A DNA stretch of 24,970 nt. Source: a virus. The first letter of the stretch is position 1. Every line of letters starts with the position of its first letter. The notes beneath the pieces are model-generated. The model was not told the DNA's origin. It was given only the letters and a program-made list of their open reading frames with translations, and did not search any database. Of this stretch, positions 1 through 7,080 are shown one piece after another. The DNA lies in IMG/VR virus record IMGVR_UViG_3300032214_000143, positions 1-24,970 of that record; one strand, given 5' to 3'. Made by a program: the position numbers and the translations under genes.

Positions 1-68
1 ATGTTATAGGCGGTGAGTTCCAGGATAAATACCTAGCGTTCGCACAACGTGGAGAAAAACTACCGTGA
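1..68 (+). CDS. C-terminal end of an unidentified protein (partial)
   Basis: From base 3 the third frame is open to a TGA at 66-68. It encodes about 21 residues ending in AFAQRGEKLP. The stop overlaps the GTG of the next gene as GTGA, the same coupling seen throughout the window, which supports a real gene end. The tail is too short to assign to a family. A late-promoter-like motif lies inside it. Confidence 0.55.
   Translation, partial: VIGGEFQDKYLAFAQRGEKLP
24..32 (+). promoter_or_regulatory. T4-type late promoter candidate (GATAAATAC)
   Basis: GATAAATAC differs from the T4 late consensus TATAAATA at the first base only. The same nonamer occurs upstream of genes at 7199 and 19586, and GATAAATAT at 15941. 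T4 late promoters lack a -35 box and start about 6 nt past the motif, so transcription would begin near 37, ahead of the GGAG at 51-54 and the GTG at 65. It sits inside the end of the upstream gene. Recognition by a gp55-like sigma factor is inferred. Confidence 0.5.
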
Positions 69-658
69 CCAGCAATATTAACTATTTGAGCATTAATGAG
101 AACTTTCCTGTAGCAGGAGAGGACAACGATACACAGACCTTTAGAGATAACTTTGATACTATCAAAACCAGTCTAAGAGCAGGTCAGGAAGAAATCACAG
201 CCCTGCAGGCCAACACAGCAGGACTGCAACTTGTCGAAACCGAAAACGGCAGCGACTTTGGTGGGCGAGAAATATCCAACGCAATTCTAAGAGATACGCT
301 GATAAAGGCATACGGTGGTGGAGTTATTCCCGGTGACGTTACTACTCTAACCATTGACTACGAGAATGGCGGATACCAAAAATTTCAGTTTGCAGGAAAT
401 ATCAGTATTGATTTCCAAAACTTTCCAGATAATGCTTCCATTGGCGGCCTAGGTAAAGTTACTCTTGAATTAACTGCTGATAACGTTGCCAGAACCTTAA
501 CATTTATTTCATCGGGAGGTGTTACCCTTCGACGAAGTTCAACTCCGAACTTTCCTAATCCACTTATAGTAACCAGCCAAACTGCTCCAATTATTATCGA
601 AGTATGGAGACGTGATGCCAACAACATTTTCTTACACTATTTGGGTCAATTTAGCTAA
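65..658 (+). CDS. conserved phage protein, probably a virion or tail-associated component
   Basis: This is a 197-residue protein with a GTG start placed 10 nt after GGAG (51-54) and overlapping the upstream stop. The N-terminus reads NINYLSINENFPVAGEDNDT, then TFRDNFDTIKTSL and a short helical stretch. I recall this arrangement at the start of uncharacterised structural-type proteins of T4-like cyanophages and pelagiphages. The remainder is rich in beta-prone, Asn- and Gly-containing segments, as in phage fibre or decoration proteins. A late promoter directly upstream supports a virion role. No catalytic motif was seen. The structural assignment is inference and no specific T4 homologue is proposed. 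Confidence 0.6.
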   Translation: MTSNINYLSINENFPVAGEDNDTQTFRDNFDTIKTSLRAGQEEITALQANTAGLQLVETENGSDFGGREISNAILRDTLIKAYGGGVIPGDVTTLTIDYENGGYQKFQFAGNISIDFQNFPDNASIGGLGKVTLELTADNVARTLTFISSGGVTLRRSSTPNFPNPLIVTSQTAPIIIEVWRRDANNIFLHYLGQFS

Positions 659-891
659 TGTTTCATCCGTTGCAACAGGATCTTTCAAATTTGTCAGACA
701 ATGAGATTGAATCCAAGTTACAAGAATTGAGCAGAAAATACTTTGCTGCCCAGCGTATGGGCAGTGCAGATCTCTTGACACAAGTGTCAACTTTTGTTAA
801 TATATATAGAAACGAGCTTTCAAGAAGATATATGACTAAAAACAAAGGTGACCTAGATAGAGATCTAGATCAATTGATCAATGTTGATTAA
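658..891 (+). CDS. small helical protein of unknown function
   Basis: This 77-residue protein starts at an ATG fused to the upstream stop (TAATG), so it is probably translated by coupling; no strong Shine-Dalgarno is visible. It is almost entirely charged and helical (for example DNEIESKLQELSRKYF and VNIYRNELSRRY), with no cysteine and no membrane segment. It overlaps the next gene by 11 nt. Its position inside a late operon suggests an accessory or chaperone-like role in assembly, but nothing in the sequence identifies it. Confidence 0.6.
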   Translation: MFHPLQQDLSNLSDNEIESKLQELSRKYFAAQRMGSADLLTQVSTFVNIYRNELSRRYMTKNKGDLDRDLDQLINVD

Positions 892-1354
892 TACCAATGA
901 CGATCTAATAAAAGGTGTAATGCGATTTGGCCCAGACATTTTGGAAAACTGTTCAGCTGACCTAAAAGACATAACAGAATATTTACAACGCATCGACTCC
1001 GAACACTTAAACTATCCGCAGATCAAAAATAACATAGACAAAAATCATTGGTTTATTCCTAGCGAATATCAAAATATGGATATCGAAGAGTTTTTAGTAA
1101 CCCAATGTCCTGAACAAAATTATGACAGATTAGTTAAAGAACTAGAACTGTTTAGGCAAAACGATATGATTCCTGTGCTAAAAACTATGAAATATATAGT
1201 AGATACACTTAGAGCCAACAATATAGTATGGGGTGTAGGTAGAGGATCAAGTGTAGCAAGTTATGTACTCCACCTTATAGGGATACATAAGATCGATAGT
1301 GTTAAATACAATCTACCAATAGACGAATTCTTCAAAGGAGAACAAAATGGGTAA
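881..1354 (+). CDS. truncated DnaE/PolC-like protein (C-family polymerase fragment)
   Basis: This is a 157-residue protein. Residues 118-151 read GVGRGSSVASYV, then an Ile/His segment, then KIDSVKYNLPIDEFF. This closely matches the conserved G-x-GRGS-x-x-GS...D-P-L-x-[FY]-x-L-x-F-E-R-F block of bacterial DNA polymerase III alpha. In DnaE that block is followed at once by the catalytic PDFDVDF motif; here the protein stops before it, so polymerase activity is not expected. Residues 1-117 are charged and helical with no PHP-domain motif seen. The start at 881 overlaps the upstream gene by 11 nt. An in-frame ATG at 920 has a better Shine-Dalgarno (AAGGTG), so the start is uncertain. It could be a regulator or a decoy of host polymerase; the role is unknown. 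Confidence 0.6.
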   Translation: MLINTNDDLIKGVMRFGPDILENCSADLKDITEYLQRIDSEHLNYPQIKNNIDKNHWFIPSEYQNMDIEEFLVTQCPEQNYDRLVKELELFRQNDMIPVLKTMKYIVDTLRANNIVWGVGRGSSVASYVLHLIGIHKIDSVKYNLPIDEFFKGEQNG

Positions 1355-1571
1355 ATTACATACAAGTATGCGTGGCCGTGAAGTTGATATGGACAAATTG
1401 AATCTTCGATTTGAAAATGTTCCAGCCGTAGGCAATGCTAAGGTTAATGCACGTGGTGACGAATTAGGTCCTGGCGGTGCTATCAAGCGCACAAGAGAAC
1501 AGGTACTTCAAGATTACTACGCTAAGAATCCTAAAGCAATGCAGGAAGAACTTGCGGCCAAACGAAAATAA
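1347..1571 (+). CDS. small conserved phage protein of unknown function
   Basis: This 74-residue basic protein starts at an ATG that overlaps the upstream stop by 8 nt, with AGGAG at 1337-1341 in good position. It contains MRGREVDMDKLNLRFE, then AVGNAKVNARGDELGPGG and a Lys/Glu-rich helical tail. I recall similar short proteins with the N-A-R-G-D-x-L-G-P-G-G pattern in marine T4-like phages, always uncharacterised. There is no signal peptide and no membrane segment. It precedes a GroES-like gene and may act in particle assembly, but that is only context. Confidence 0.6.
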   Translation: MGKLHTSMRGREVDMDKLNLRFENVPAVGNAKVNARGDELGPGGAIKRTREQVLQDYYAKNPKAMQEELAAKRK

Positions 1572-1580
1572 GAGGTAACT

Positions 1581-1982
1581 ATGTCTAGTGTTTATGATGT
1601 CAGGACGATGAAAATTCGCGCCCTGCACGATGATGTTATAGTAAAAGACATGGATTTTGGTGAGATGGTCACTGCCGGCGGCATTGTTATTCAAAGTGAC
1701 AATGCCAAGGTACACGGAATCAAACCAAGATGGGGCCAGGTCTACAAAGTCGGACCTAAACAAACTGATGTCAAAGAAGGGCAGTGGATCCTAATCGAGC
1801 ACGGTCGCTGGACTCGTAAGATCAAAATTGACGACGGTGAAGGTCCAAAAGAAATTCAAAAAGTAGAAGTAAAATCTATTCTAGCAGTAGCCGACGAAAA
1901 ACCTAATGATTTTTATCTAGGTACAGAATACGGTCACGGCGCATCTGCAACTATTCGACCCGAAGACTTCGGAGCTCGATAA
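1581..1982 (+). CDS. GroES-like co-chaperonin (gp31-type)
   Basis: This is a 133-residue protein of the Cpn10 fold. MKIRALHDDVIVK (10-22) matches the GroES start (MKIRPLHDRVIVK). GGIVI at 33-37 corresponds to the GroEL-binding tripeptide of the mobile loop. VGP then DVKEGQWILIEHGRW matches the GroES D-V-K-V-G-D core strand, and residues near 100 (EVKSILAV) match the final strand. A tail of about 25 residues (YLGTEYGHGASATIRPEDFG) extends beyond GroES. In T4, gp31 replaces GroES to enlarge the GroEL chamber for capsid protein gp23; the same role is inferred here. The ATG at 1581 follows AGAGGT and is preferred over the internal ATG at 1608. Confidence 0.82.
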   Translation: MSSVYDVRTMKIRALHDDVIVKDMDFGEMVTAGGIVIQSDNAKVHGIKPRWGQVYKVGPKQTDVKEGQWILIEHGRWTRKIKIDDGEGPKEIQKVEVKSILAVADEKPNDFYLGTEYGHGASATIRPEDFGAR

Positions 1983-2221
1983 TGGGTTTTAAGAAGTCTT
2001 GGGATGTGAATGATATCACATCCCAAATCCATTCCCTCTACCGAGAATGTTCGAGTCCTTACAACGACGGTTTCACTGCCTGGGGTTGCAAACAAGACCT
2101 GCTAGTTATACAACAACTAATCAACGATGCTATAAAAAATTCTCCAAACTTCGGCACAATGGAGGAAGAGTGGTTGAAAGAACAAGAACAAAAGCGTATA
2201 ATTAAAATACTTAAACAGTAG
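1982..2221 (+). CDS. small conserved phage protein of unknown function
   Basis: This 79-residue protein is coupled to the GroES-like gene by TAATG. It starts MGFKKSWDVNDITSQIHSLY, has two cysteines (in ECSSPYNDG and WGCKQDLL), and ends in an acidic then basic helix. There is no membrane segment, signal peptide or nucleotide-binding motif. I recall similar short proteins in marine T4-like phages without a known role. Confidence 0.6.
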   Translation: MGFKKSWDVNDITSQIHSLYRECSSPYNDGFTAWGCKQDLLVIQQLINDAIKNSPNFGTMEEEWLKEQEQKRIIKILKQ

Positions 2222-2228
2222 GATAATT

Positions 2229-3023
2229 ATGCGTATAGGAATTATTGGTAGCGGATTTGTTGGATCTGCGGTAGCACACGCTCACTCTAACGATCAAATT
2301 GTTATTAACGACCCTCAGCATCCTAAAAGTACTCCATTAACAGAGTTCATTGATTGTGATGCTATATACATTTGTGTGCCAAGTCCTAGCACACAAGACG
2401 GTCACTGTGACACAACAATATTAGAAGATGTTCTTAAACAACTATTGTTTGTGAATATTGCAACTCAAATTCCAATTATATCCAAAGTCACTGCACCGCC
2501 TAGTGTTTATGATCGTCTGCAAAAACAATACCCCAATCTAGTACACGCACCAGAATTTCTCACAGCTAAAAATGCTATGTGGGACTATAAGTACGGAAAG
2601 TTTGCTATAGTGGGCGGTAATACCGAATGGGGTATACGTGCTATAAAAATTATAGCCTCCGGTCTAGTGGAGATTAGGGAAGGCGATATTGTTCTAACTG
2701 ATATTAAAACTGCAAGTTTTTACAAATATCTAATGAACAGTTACCTAGCAATGAAGGTAACATTTATGAATGATTTTTTTGAACTTGCATCAGTACATAA
2801 CTTAAACTGGGAAGAAGTTCGAACTATGCTAAGAAAAGATACTCGCATAGGAGAGTCACATACTACAGTACCAGGACCAGACGGGCAATACGGTTGGGGT
2901 GGTTTTTGCTTCCCCAAAGATGTTGCTGCTATCTGTGAAGAAGCTTTGGACAATGGATTAGACTTTCCATTGATGCAACAAGTAGAAATGATTAACAAAA
3001 AACATCGGAGAAAAAATGACTAA
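2229..3023 (+). CDS. short UDP-glucose/GDP-mannose dehydrogenase family protein
   Basis: This is a 264-residue protein against about 390-450 for the family. The NAD-binding Rossmann motif GSGFVG is at 7-12, with the dinucleotide-domain strand IYICVPSPS near 47-54. The substrate-domain signature APEFL is at 107-111. K166 and N170 (KYLMNSYLAMK) match the family's conserved Lys/Asn helix. The catalytic-thiol motif is GWGGFCFPKD with C227. The C-terminal UDP-binding domain is absent and the protein ends shortly after the middle helical domain. The family oxidises UDP-glucose or GDP-mannose to the uronic acid. Activity is possible because the catalytic residues remain, but substrate binding may differ. 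TAGGA lies 6-7 nt before the ATG. Confidence 0.82.
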   Translation: MRIGIIGSGFVGSAVAHAHSNDQIVINDPQHPKSTPLTEFIDCDAIYICVPSPSTQDGHCDTTILEDVLKQLLFVNIATQIPIISKVTAPPSVYDRLQKQYPNLVHAPEFLTAKNAMWDYKYGKFAIVGGNTEWGIRAIKIIASGLVEIREGDIVLTDIKTASFYKYLMNSYLAMKVTFMNDFFELASVHNLNWEEVRTMLRKDTRIGESHTTVPGPDGQYGWGGFCFPKDVAAICEEALDNGLDFPLMQQVEMINKKHRRKND

Positions 3024-3387
3024 TCCCTTTCGAGATCAAGAAAAATTTATGCGAGCATCCGACCAATCAGTTGGAGAATTCAACGAGGCGCAGTACAAAT
3101 TGTACCTAGACCTTATGGAAGAGGAGTGGAAAGAACTCCAAGTTGCCTTAGACGCAGGAGATCGTATAGAGCAACTTGATGCTCTATTAGATTTCATTGT
3201 TGTTACGATTGGCGCAATCCATAGTGGCGGCTTTGACGGTGAAGGCGGTTGGAAAGAAGTTATCGGAACTAACCTTGCCAAGATTGACAAAGAAACTGGC
3301 AAGGTTCGCAAGCGTGAAGATGGCAAAGTCTTGAAACCAGTGGGTTGGACTCCTCCTAATTTAGAACCCTATGTTAAAAAGATCTAA
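3016..3387 (+). CDS. MazG/PRA-PH-like nucleotide pyrophosphohydrolase
   Basis: This 123-residue protein is of the all-alpha NTP pyrophosphohydrolase type. LDLMEEEWKEL gives E36, E37 and E40 (the EExxE half), and IEQLDALLDFI gives E52, D55 and D59 (the ExxD half). These are the metal-binding residues of the fold. A Gly-rich turn (HSGGFDGEGGW) and a C-terminal segment NLAKIDKETGKVRKREDGKV follow, as in phage members of the family. It likely hydrolyses non-canonical or excess NTPs/dNTPs, fitting the dCMP deaminase encoded nearby. GGAG is 5-6 nt before the ATG, which overlaps the dehydrogenase by 8 nt. Confidence 0.72.
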   Translation: MTNPFRDQEKFMRASDQSVGEFNEAQYKLYLDLMEEEWKELQVALDAGDRIEQLDALLDFIVVTIGAIHSGGFDGEGGWKEVIGTNLAKIDKETGKVRKREDGKVLKPVGWTPPNLEPYVKKI

Positions 3388-3631
3388 TGTTCTAAATATG
3401 ACTCCTGAGGAAGCTCAGGAGTTTATTCGTCGAGTTATGGGACCACCCAAGAGAGTTATAGAAGGTGACGAATACAAACACGTTTGGCTTATATTAAAAA
3501 TGACTGAGCCTACACGCACTAGTAATAATCAACACAGCTGGTGCGAAGAATATTATGTGGGTGGAAAGTATTATGATGTACATTACTTTCCAAACGAAGA
3601 ACCTATTATAGAAGAGATATTACCAGAATGA
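3371..3631 (+). CDS. small protein of unknown function
   Basis: This is an 86-residue protein overlapping its upstream neighbour by 17 nt. An alternative in-frame ATG at 3398 starts MTPEEAQEFIRRVMGPP. Neither start has a clear Shine-Dalgarno, so the N-terminus is uncertain. The middle is aromatic-rich (HVWLILKM, then WCEEYYVGGKYYDVHYFP) and looks like a small beta domain. It ends with an acidic tail. No family was recognised. Confidence 0.5.
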   Translation: MLKRSNVLNMTPEEAQEFIRRVMGPPKRVIEGDEYKHVWLILKMTEPTRTSNNQHSWCEEYYVGGKYYDVHYFPNEEPIIEEILPE

Positions 3632-4062
3632 AAATAGGATTTACCTGCTCTACATTCGATCTGTTTCACGCAGGTCACTTATTAATGCTCGAAGAAGCAA
3701 AAAAACAATGCGATTATTTAATTGTGGGGCTGCAAACGGATCCCACAATAGATCGTCCTAAAGAAAAGAATAAACCTGTACAAAGTGTGTTTGAAAGATT
3801 TATTCAATTAGAAGCCTGCAAATATGTTGACAAAGTAATTCCCTACGCTACAGAAAAAGAGCTAGTAGACATCTTGCTTTCCTATCATATAGATGTTAGA
3901 ATATTAGGAGAGGAATATATGGAAAAAGATTTTACAGGAATGGAGTTAGGAATGGAATTCTATTTTAATCAACGTAAACATAGTTTTTCAACAACAGAAT
4001 TAAGACAGCGTGTAGTGGCTGCGGAAGTTAACAAAGGATTAAAAGATGGAAGTACAACCTAA
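3628..4062 (+). CDS. cytidylyltransferase-like nucleotidyltransferase (TagD/RfaE type)
   Basis: This 144-residue protein has the full length and motifs of the glycerol-3-phosphate cytidylyltransferase type. The N-terminal strand TCSTFDLFHAGH carries HxGH at 14-17, which binds the nucleotide phosphates. E-R-F-I-Q-L-E-A-C-K-Y-V-D near 56-68 matches the family's R-x...V-D segment. The C-terminal FSTTELR (120-126) is the second phosphate-binding motif. Such enzymes activate glycerol phosphate, heptose or ethanolamine phosphate with CTP or ATP. Together with the dehydrogenase at 2229 it may act on surface sugars or nucleotide-linked precursors. The start overlaps the upstream stop as ATGA. Confidence 0.82.
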   Translation: MKIGFTCSTFDLFHAGHLLMLEEAKKQCDYLIVGLQTDPTIDRPKEKNKPVQSVFERFIQLEACKYVDKVIPYATEKELVDILLSYHIDVRILGEEYMEKDFTGMELGMEFYFNQRKHSFSTTELRQRVVAAEVNKGLKDGSTT

Positions 4063-4213
4063 AGATACAAGCAAGGGGCATTTCTATGTTAGCCTTGTAA
4101 AAAGCGGATTACGAATTATTGCAGGTGCTGTGCTTATTGCAGGTAATCTATATTGGGCAGGTGCTCTTATTATTGCAGCCGAAGTGTTAGGCATTGTTGA
4201 GGAAATAGTATGA
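4046..4213 (+). CDS. 55-residue membrane protein of unknown function
   Basis: This small gene starts at an ATG 17 nt before the end of the cytidylyltransferase and ends in ATGA with gp44. The product is 55 residues with a short polar start (MEVQPKDTSKGHFYVSLVKS). One long or two short hydrophobic segments follow (residues about 21-33 and 35-51), rich in Ala, Gly and Ile. It fills the only space between the two flanking genes, which supports it being real. No function is recognised. Confidence 0.6.
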   Translation: MEVQPKDTSKGHFYVSLVKSGLRIIAGAVLIAGNLYWAGALIIAAEVLGIVEEIV

Positions 4214-5124
4214 AAGAACTATGGGTAGAAAAATATCGTCCTAAAACTGTAGACGGTTATGTTTTTAGAGACGATCATCAACGCAAACAAATTGCTACTT
4301 GGATCAAGGACAAGAGCATTCCACATCTATTGTTGAGTGGATCAGCAGGCATTGGCAAAACAACTCTTGCTAAAATTCTTATTAATGAAATTGGTATCGA
4401 AGATTACGATGTCTTAGAGATTAACGCAAGTCGTACAAACTCTGTTGATGACGTTCGTGATAAGATCACAAACTTTGTTCAAATGATTCCATTTGGACCT
4501 TTTAAGGTGGTATTACTAGATGAAGCAGATTATCTTAGCCCTAATGCACAGGCCGCTCTCCGTGGAGTCATGGAGGAGTATAGTCAGACCAGTCGTTTCA
4601 TACTTACTTGCAATTATCCTAATCGTATCATCCCTGCTCTCCATTCCAGATGTCAAGGATTTCATGTCGAGCGAACCGACCAAACAGAGTTCACCGCTCG
4701 AGTTGCCACAATCCTGGTAGAAGAGAACATTGAATTTGATCTCGATACTCTTGACCTGTACGTTAAAGTAGCCTATCCAGATCTTCGTAAATGTATTCAG
4801 TTAGTACAGCAAAGTTCCACCGAAGGTAAACTGGAATCTCCAAACAAAGGAGATGCTGGAGAAGCCGACTGGAAGTTTGATATGGTTGAATTGTTTAAGG
4901 CTGGTAAAATTAGAGATGCTAGAATCCTATTGTGTGGAAAGATTCGAGCAGAAGAAATTCCAGATGTCTACAGATGGCTCTATGATAATCTTGAGGTATT
5001 TGGTGACGAACAGAAACAAGAAAGTGCTATACCGATTATTAAACAAGGTCTTGTAGATCATACTCTAGTAATGGATCCAGAAATTAACCTGGCTGCTGTT
5101 TTAATTAAACTAGCAAGGCTTTAA
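4210..5124 (+). CDS. 44: clamp loader ATPase subunit, gp44-type
   Basis: This 304-residue AAA+ protein matches T4 gp44 and archaeal/eukaryotic RFC small subunits. ELWVEKYRPKTVDGYV at the N-terminus is the RFC box. Walker A GSAGIGKTT is at 44-52, Walker B VVLLDEAD ends with DEAD at 104-107, sensor 1 is FILTCNYPNRI, and the arginine-finger motif SRC is at 146-148. It should load the gp45 clamp (encoded at 23910) onto primed DNA using ATP. The usual partner gp62 was not found in this window. Unlike the typical cyanophage layout, gp44 is far from gp43 and gp45 here. The start overlaps the small membrane protein as ATGA. Confidence 0.93.
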   Translation: MKELWVEKYRPKTVDGYVFRDDHQRKQIATWIKDKSIPHLLLSGSAGIGKTTLAKILINEIGIEDYDVLEINASRTNSVDDVRDKITNFVQMIPFGPFKVVLLDEADYLSPNAQAALRGVMEEYSQTSRFILTCNYPNRIIPALHSRCQGFHVERTDQTEFTARVATILVEENIEFDLDTLDLYVKVAYPDLRKCIQLVQQSSTEGKLESPNKGDAGEADWKFDMVELFKAGKIRDARILLCGKIRAEEIPDVYRWLYDNLEVFGDEQKQESAIPIIKQGLVDHTLVMDPEINLAAVLIKLARL

Positions 5125-5603
5125 TGGCTGATGAAAAGAAATCAAACTTAGCTAAAGGCCGAGACAGTTTTGATGTAGATGTAGGAGGAACCATAGTTCC
5201 GTTTTTTAACAGAAATGTAACTCCTTATCCGACAGAAGCTGGTGGTCCTAAGTTTGATCTTGTGCCTGTTACTAAACAGAAAGACATAATGCTAAACAAT
5301 GCTAGGCATTTTGCCCAGCAGGAATACGATCGCATTATGGAACTTGTTACGGTACTACAAAAACAGGCCAACGATATAAAACGCAGATTAGATGTTACAG
5401 ATGCTGTACACGCTGCTGAATATCAATTTCAATTGTCAGTAGGACACTGTTATTGGTTAGTGTGGTCTAAGCGAAAAGAAAAAACTTTATTAGTACATAT
5501 GGGGCCTAACGATTGGGCTACAGGCAAACCAGAAGACTACGACTACATAACTAAGGTCAAATTTTTAGGCGATCACACCTGGGAAGAAATAAATGAAGGA
5601 TAA
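5124..5603 (+). CDS. DUF2452-like protein of unknown function
   Basis: This is a 159-residue protein fused to gp44 by TAATG. It has NVTPYPTEAGGPKFDLVPV (31-49), a helical middle (HFAQQEYDRIMELVTVLQKQ), then GHCYWLVW and VHMGPNDW strands ending FLGDHTWEEI. This order is what I recall for DUF2452, found in bacteria and T4-like phages with no known activity. No nucleotide-binding or metal motif is visible. Its place right after gp44 is where gp62 lies in T4, but it has no evident gp62 similarity. Confidence 0.6.
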   Translation: MADEKKSNLAKGRDSFDVDVGGTIVPFFNRNVTPYPTEAGGPKFDLVPVTKQKDIMLNNARHFAQQEYDRIMELVTVLQKQANDIKRRLDVTDAVHAAEYQFQLSVGHCYWLVWSKRKEKTLLVHMGPNDWATGKPEDYDYITKVKFLGDHTWEEINEG

Positions 5604-6108
5604 GTTTGTTAGTCTTTATATGGACTGGGCAAAACGCTGTGCCGAACTAAGTCATGCTCGCAGATTACACGTTGGTGCTGTAATTGTCAAAGACGACACG
5701 GTTATCAGCTATGGCTACAATGGTATGCCCGCAGGATGGGATAATGACTGCGAAGACAAAGTCTGGGATAAGGGTGCCGGTGGATGGCTAAGCCCCGAGG
5801 AGATCGAGGAACAATATCCTTTCGAAGGCTGGCACGAAGGTGCCGGACGAGATGTTCGTTACGGCTTAAAAACTAAACCAGAGGTACTCCATGCTGAATC
5901 AAACGCTATTGCAAAACTGGCGAAGTCTACTAACTCTGGGTTAGGGGCTGACCTATTTGTTACTCATATGCCTTGTCTCGACTGTGCCAAGCTCATTTAT
6001 CAGTCTGGCATTAGTCGTGTATGGTATGGCGCTAACTATAGAGATGATTCGGGAGTCAAGTTCCTCGAAAAGTCTGGAGTCGAAGTAAAACAAATCAAGG
6101 AAGAATAA
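5593..6108 (+). CDS. cd: dCMP deaminase
   Basis: This 171-residue zinc deaminase has zinc ligand His and catalytic Glu in HAESNAI (H100, E102) and the cysteine pair in PCLDCAK (C128, C131). The N-terminal strand RRLHVGAVIVKDDTVISYGYNGMP is typical of phage dCMP deaminases. A long insertion (about 50-97) lies between the substrate loop and the zinc motif, as in T4-type enzymes. It converts dCMP to dUMP, feeding thymidylate synthesis. The start overlaps the upstream gene by 11 nt. Confidence 0.9.
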   Translation: MKDKFVSLYMDWAKRCAELSHARRLHVGAVIVKDDTVISYGYNGMPAGWDNDCEDKVWDKGAGGWLSPEEIEEQYPFEGWHEGAGRDVRYGLKTKPEVLHAESNAIAKLAKSTNSGLGADLFVTHMPCLDCAKLIYQSGISRVWYGANYRDDSGVKFLEKSGVEVKQIKEE

Positions 6109-6350
6109 TGACCGCACGTTATATGATTATAACTTATGTTAAGAAGCCTAACGGCAAATGGGACGAGCTTACAGAGTTTAAAAATAATATTAGGATGAAG
6201 CACATACAATCCGCTAAAGTCATTCTAGACTTTAAAGAAAAGAAATGTGTGATAAATTCACTTAACCGTGAAGCTGGTTTTGATGATATGCTTGAGATGT
6301 ATAAAAGGCTATTGGGGGATCAGTTGACCCCCCACCTCCCTAAAGATTAA
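6108..6350 (+). CDS. small conserved phage protein of unknown function
   Basis: This 80-residue protein is joined to dCMP deaminase by TAATG. It alternates beta strands and turns (MIITYVKKPNGKWDELTEF, then AKVILDFKEKKCVINS) and ends in a helix. It resembles short proteins that follow nucleotide-metabolism genes in cyanophages, but no function is known to me. Its stop (6348-6350) overlaps the stop of the convergent phoH gene. Confidence 0.6.
   Translation: MTARYMIITYVKKPNGKWDELTEFKNNIRMKHIQSAKVILDFKEKKCVINSLNREAGFDDMLEMYKRLLGDQLTPHLPKD
6313..6334. terminator. GC hairpin between convergent genes (weak terminator candidate)
   Basis: TGGGGG and CCCCCA flank a 10-nt interior that contains one extra C, giving a 6-bp G/C stem at the meeting point of the chain ending at 6350 and phoH ending at 6347. 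Neither strand has a T tract after the stem, so this may be a pause or processing hairpin and not an intrinsic terminator. It lies inside the final codons of the 6108 gene. Confidence 0.3.
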
Positions 6351-7078
6351 GAATCACCGTATATTGCTAATATCTCCTTTACTGCTTCGTGGCGTTCAAC
6401 ATCGCCCACATCAAAGTGACATATGTCTACATATCTGTGATTTGCAAAGTTGTTATACAACTTAAGGAATTCGAGTAGACCGTTATTTGATGGGCGGTCT
6501 GCTTGTTGCAAATCTCCAGTAACTACCATTTTAGAACCTTGACCTAACCTAGTAAGCAGCATTTTCATCTGACTAGGGGTAGTATTTTGCATTTCGTCGG
6601 CTATGACGACTGCATTTTTAAATGTTCTGCCTCGCATATAGGCTAGTGGACTGGTTTCTATCACCCCCTCTGCAACCATAGTCTCTATTTCTCTAGCATT
6701 ATAATTTTCGGCAAAGACATCAAAAATAGGTCTTGTCCACGGAGCCATCTTTTCGTTTAGATCCCCGGGTAGGAATCCATGCTCCTCGTCTACTGAAACG
6801 GCTGGTCTAGTTACAATAATCTTAGTAGCGTCGCCGTACTTGAGTTGATCAATTGCCCATTGAACCGCCAGCATAGTTTTGCCCGTGCCGGCTGGACCGA
6901 TAGCAAAAATAATCATTTTTTGCTGATCGTTTAGCTTTAACAGGTAACTTTCTTGATTGAGGTTTTTAGGGTAAATTTGAACTCTAGGACGTTTTTGATA
7001 GGTTTTATCTACTAACTTAATAACATTAGACTCTTGATAATGTGGAGCCTTCAGTACTGCTGCTCTTTTTCGCTTCAT
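6347..7078 (-). CDS. phoH: PhoH-like ATPase
   Basis: This 243-residue protein is the only minus-strand gene in the window. Walker A GPAGTGKT is at 61-68, followed by IIVTRPAVSVDEEHGFLPGD (88-107), a PhoH hallmark. Walker B is VVIADEMQN with D161 and E162, and VTGDLQQ near 186-192 matches sensor 1. A short basic N-terminus (MKRKRAAVLKAP) precedes the domain. PhoH is common in marine T4-like phages. Its biochemical role is unsettled; RNA helicase/RNase-linked activity has been proposed for some homologues. AGGAGG lies 11 nt before the ATG. The gene is convergent with the upstream chain and the two stop codons share bases. Confidence 0.9.
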   Translation of the reverse strand: MKRKRAAVLKAPHYQESNVIKLVDKTYQKRPRVQIYPKNLNQESYLLKLNDQQKMIIFAIGPAGTGKTMLAVQWAIDQLKYGDATKIIVTRPAVSVDEEHGFLPGDLNEKMAPWTRPIFDVFAENYNAREIETMVAEGVIETSPLAYMRGRTFKNAVVIADEMQNTTPSQMKMLLTRLGQGSKMVVTGDLQQADRPSNNGLLEFLKLYNNFANHRYVDICHFDVGDVERHEAVKEILAIYGDS

Positions 7079-7080
7079 AT

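Noticed and set aside
3829-3860. TTGACA in the cytidylyltransferase gene as an internal promoter for gp44
   Set aside because: No acceptable -10 (only ACAGAA or TACAGA) at 16-18 bp.
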